A DNA stretch of 44,546 nt from Bacteroidales bacterium (GTDB lineage: Bacteria > Bacteroidota > Bacteroidia > Bacteroidales > UBA932): positions 1-44,546 of the forward strand of contig JAQYTJ010000037.1 in NCBI GenBank assembly GCA_028724885.1, in the 5' to 3' direction. The notes beneath the pieces are model-generated. The model was not told where the DNA came from and made no database searches. It saw nothing but the letters and a program-made list of their open reading frames with translations. Both the position numbers and the translations under genes were made by a program. Of this stretch, positions 42,578 to 44,546 are shown piece after piece; positions within the stretch are counted from its first letter, which is position 1; each line of letters opens with the position of its first letter.

Positions 42578-44134
42578 TTACTGAAGCGAAGTGTCTTCAA
42601 AGCCAGAATTGTAGTAAGAGCCTACAAGCCGCGCATACATTTCCTTCATTTTTTCCAGCAAATCAGGCTGCTCAGCAGCGAGATTATGCTGCTCCCTAGG
42701 ATCTGCCTCCATGTCGTATAAGGCATATTCCTTTGAATTACCAAGTTCAATGTGGGTTACGCCTTCTGGCCTCCCTGCATACGGCGGAATCATCTCGTAA
42801 TTCATCCACCTCATAGCAAGCTTCCCCTGAGCCTCCATGACCTGGGTTTCGCGTCCACCTATCAGCCTCTTTCCAAGAAGCACGTCCTTAAGATTCTGGC
42901 TTTCAAGGCTGTCTGGCACATTCTCCCCTATCAGGCTTCCAAGAGAAGCGAACAGGTCTAATTGGCAGAAATAAGCATCCGATACTGCTGGGGCGATGTG
43001 ATTTTTCCAATAAACTATTAATGGAACATGCGTGCCGCCATTATACAAACTGTATTTACCTCCGCGCAGCCCATAGCTAGGGTCATAATTATGTTCCTGC
43101 GCAAGCTCAAGAGCCTGATCTTCATATCCATCCTGGAGGACGGCTCCATTATCAGACGTGAATATGATCAGTGTGTTCTCGAGCAGCCCGAGCGAATCCA
43201 GATGATGCACTAGTTGTCCTACGCACCAGTCAGCCTCAACAATTACGTCTCCTCTACTACCTAGATTAGTCCTGCCAGCAAACTGCTTAGCAGGAACCCT
43301 GCACACGTGCGGCTCATGAAGGCCATAATACAGGAAAAATGGCTTGTCTTTGTTTTCGGCCACGAACTTTTCGGCCTTATCAAGTATGTATGAAGCCATC
43401 TCGTCGTCTTTCCAAAGAGCCTTCTTGCCGCCCTTCATATAACCAATCCTAGGCACCCCGTTGACTATGGCCATGTTGTGGCCGTGATTTGGATGCAGCC
43501 AGCACATCTCAGGGTTTGTCTTGTATGTTGGCTCGCCCTCAAACGGATTCTTGTAATCCACGTAAATAGGGTCGTCTGGATCAAGGTTGACGACGGTACC
43601 GTTCTCTACATACACCGTAGGAACCCTGTCTGCAGTAGCAGGGAGCAGGTTCGTGTAATCGAAACCAACTGTGTTTGCGTCAGGATCTATATGCTTGTTC
43701 CAGTCCACTTCTCCATTGCCCATTCCAAGATGCCATTTGCCTACGGCACCGGTTGCATACCCTGCCTGCTGGAACATTTTCGGCATTGTAGGCTGATCTT
43801 GAGCGATGATTAAAGGGTCATTCCCTGCTAGAATATGAGCCATTGGGTTAGTCCAAGGATAAAGGCCTGTGAATATGCCGTAACGGCTAGGCGTAGATGT
43901 GGCTGATGTGGCAAAGCCGTTCCGCATCAAAAGTCCATGAGCCGCCAAAGAATCCAGATTAGGAGTGCTGCCTATGTCCTGGCCATATGCACCGACATCG
44001 CCAACGCCGAGGTCATCAGCTACGATCAGAATAACATTCGGTTTTTGAGCGGACTCTGTCTTCTGGCCCTGGCATCCGCAAGCAAGGGCTGCCAGCGTCA
44101 TTGGCGCAGCCTTAATCACGAAATTAGTCTTCAT
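42578..44134 (-). CDS. Ser-type S1 family sulfatase, lipoprotein
   Basis: 518 residues from the ATG at 44134, chosen because it gives a lipoprotein signal with lipobox ACGC; the longer frame from 44176 adds an unlikely hydrophobic preface. The sulfatase fold is clear: NVILIVADDLGVGDVGAYG (metal-binding Asp pair), TSTPSRYGIFTG with Ser80 as the residue converted to formylglycine, GKWHLGMG, IIFTSDNGAV and a late VMEAQGKLAMRW. The SxPSR motif is the serine type, so maturation needs a radical-SAM anaerobic sulfatase-maturating enzyme, which is not in this window. It should remove sulfate esters from glycans or other metabolites in the periplasm. It lies 137 nt upstream of the Dcp gene and is probably transcribed alone. 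Confidence 0.92.
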   Translation of the reverse strand: MKTNFVIKAAPMTLAALACGCQGQKTESAQKPNVILIVADDLGVGDVGAYGQDIGSTPNLDSLAAHGLLMRNGFATSATSTPSRYGIFTGLYPWTNPMAHILAGNDPLIIAQDQPTMPKMFQQAGYATGAVGKWHLGMGNGEVDWNKHIDPDANTVGFDYTNLLPATADRVPTVYVENGTVVNLDPDDPIYVDYKNPFEGEPTYKTNPEMCWLHPNHGHNMAIVNGVPRIGYMKGGKKALWKDDEMASYILDKAEKFVAENKDKPFFLYYGLHEPHVCRVPAKQFAGRTNLGSRGDVIVEADWCVGQLVHHLDSLGLLENTLIIFTSDNGAVLQDGYEDQALELAQEHNYDPSYGLRGGKYSLYNGGTHVPLIVYWKNHIAPAVSDAYFCQLDLFASLGSLIGENVPDSLESQNLKDVLLGKRLIGGRETQVMEAQGKLAMRWMNYEMIPPYAGRPEGVTHIELGNSKEYALYDMEADPREQHNLAAEQPDLLEKMKEMYARLVGSYYNSGFEDTSLQ

Positions 44135-44145
44135 TGCAGTGAAAT

Positions 44146-44183
44146 TTGTTGCGAATATTACGAAAAATAGCAACAATTCGCAA
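44146..44183. promoter_or_regulatory. Inverted repeats upstream of the sulfatase gene
   Basis: TTGTTGC (44146-44152) pairs with GCAACAA (44170-44176), and the overlapping TTGCGAAT (44149-44156) pairs with ATTCGCAA (44176-44183). They lie 12 nt upstream of the sulfatase ATG. A TTTG followed after 20 nt by a TAATATTC that only partly matches a -7 box lies within the same stretch on the minus strand. This could be an operator overlapping a promoter; evidence is modest. Confidence 0.3.
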
Positions 44184-44307
44184 ACTAACCTTTATGACGA
44201 ACTTGACGCCCCAGATGACGTTTTCGAATAGTTTCTGAAACCAGCAGTAACATTATATTTCAGGCCAGCTCAGACTGCCCTTAGCGGCTTAGTTCAAGAT
44301 GGTTTTG

Positions 44308-44450
44308 CAAGTCACAACCACATCACATACGATTGCCTCAACAACTTCAACTGTGACACTAAGAATACAAAGGTCGCAGCTACGCCACAGCCAACCGTCT
44401 TTTCCGCAGGTCACAACCAAACCACAACCAACTGCCTCTTTGCAGGTCAC
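44308..44450. repeat. Irregular GGTCACAACCA-type direct repeats
   Basis: Three imperfect copies of an AGGTCACAACCAxAxCACA type unit begin near 44310, 44370 and 44410, with a partial fourth near 44444; two end in TGCCTC. Spacing is uneven (about 60, 40 and 35 nt). Frames across the region are not convincing as protein. The unit may be an extragenic repeat. No other copies were seen in the window. Confidence 0.35.
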
Positions 44451-44546
44451 TCGGGAGGGGATATGGCTTACATGGCAATGTAGTGAAGTATGACCGATTT
44501 TTGCCAGCCTCAACTAGCAGCCAAAAGTCAGAGTACCTCCAACTCA

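Noticed and set aside
44289..44513. Minus-strand frame of 74 codons across the repeat region
   Set aside because: Its Cys/Val-rich repeats simply follow the DNA repeat units; no independent coding evidence.
1..44546. CRISPR array, tRNA or rRNA genes
   Set aside because: No evenly spaced identical repeats and no recognisable tRNA or rRNA sequence were found on either strand.

Overview
This window comes from a member of the Bacteroidota, most likely a gut-type Bacteroidales. It holds three SusC/SusD outer-membrane pairs, many Bacteroidota-specific surface-lipoprotein domains (DUF1735, DUF4998 and DUF5000-like, BIG2, IPT/NHL), a tricorn-type S41 protease, and at least one promoter of the Bacteroidota type (TTTG, 20 nt, TATCTTTG). 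I saw no rRNA, tRNA or CRISPR array. The genus cannot be fixed by reading alone.

Layout. (1) 1-150: dense palindromes resembling a REP element. (2) 166-12049, minus strand: a tricorn-like protease, then polysaccharide utilisation locus (PUL) 1 in transcription order IPT/NHL lipoprotein, SusC, SusD, DUF1735 lipoprotein, BIG2/CBM6-like lipoprotein, with its own promoter at 12122-12153. (3) 12489-17610, plus strand: PUL 2, a SusC/SusD pair with no enzymes. (4) 29814 down to 18130, minus strand: PUL 3, made of SusC, SusD, a DUF5000-like lipoprotein, a DUF4998 lipoprotein with a lectin-like C-terminus, an unassigned TIM-barrel-like lipoprotein and a GH36-like alpha-galactosidase. (5) 29968-38668, plus strand: a six-gene operon of two Tat-exported DegT-family PLP enzymes, two secreted neutral-ceramidase-like metalloenzymes, a GH123/DUF4091-like hydrolase and a beta-propeller lipoprotein. 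(6) 39331-44134, minus strand: a frameshifted Fic gene, an M3 peptidyl-dipeptidase and a serine-type sulfatase.

How the genes may work together. The promoters of PUL 2, PUL 3 and the DegT operon share one architecture: a TTCG direct repeat with exactly 21-bp periodicity, followed 37-38 nt later by a -7-like element. This suggests one AraC-type (perhaps hybrid two-component) regulator acting on all three; none is encoded here. PUL 2 and PUL 3 SusC also share about 0.4 kb of leader and N-terminal coding sequence in inverted orientation, then diverge. The enzymes in this putative regulon point towards amino-sugar or galactose-type glycans. My leading inference is an extracytoplasmic pathway in which a GH123-like enzyme and a GH36-like enzyme release sugars, ceramidase-like amidases remove N-acyl groups, and Tat-exported PLP enzymes act on the amino or keto group. 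The paired DegT plus ceramidase-like modules are the best candidate for an undescribed system.
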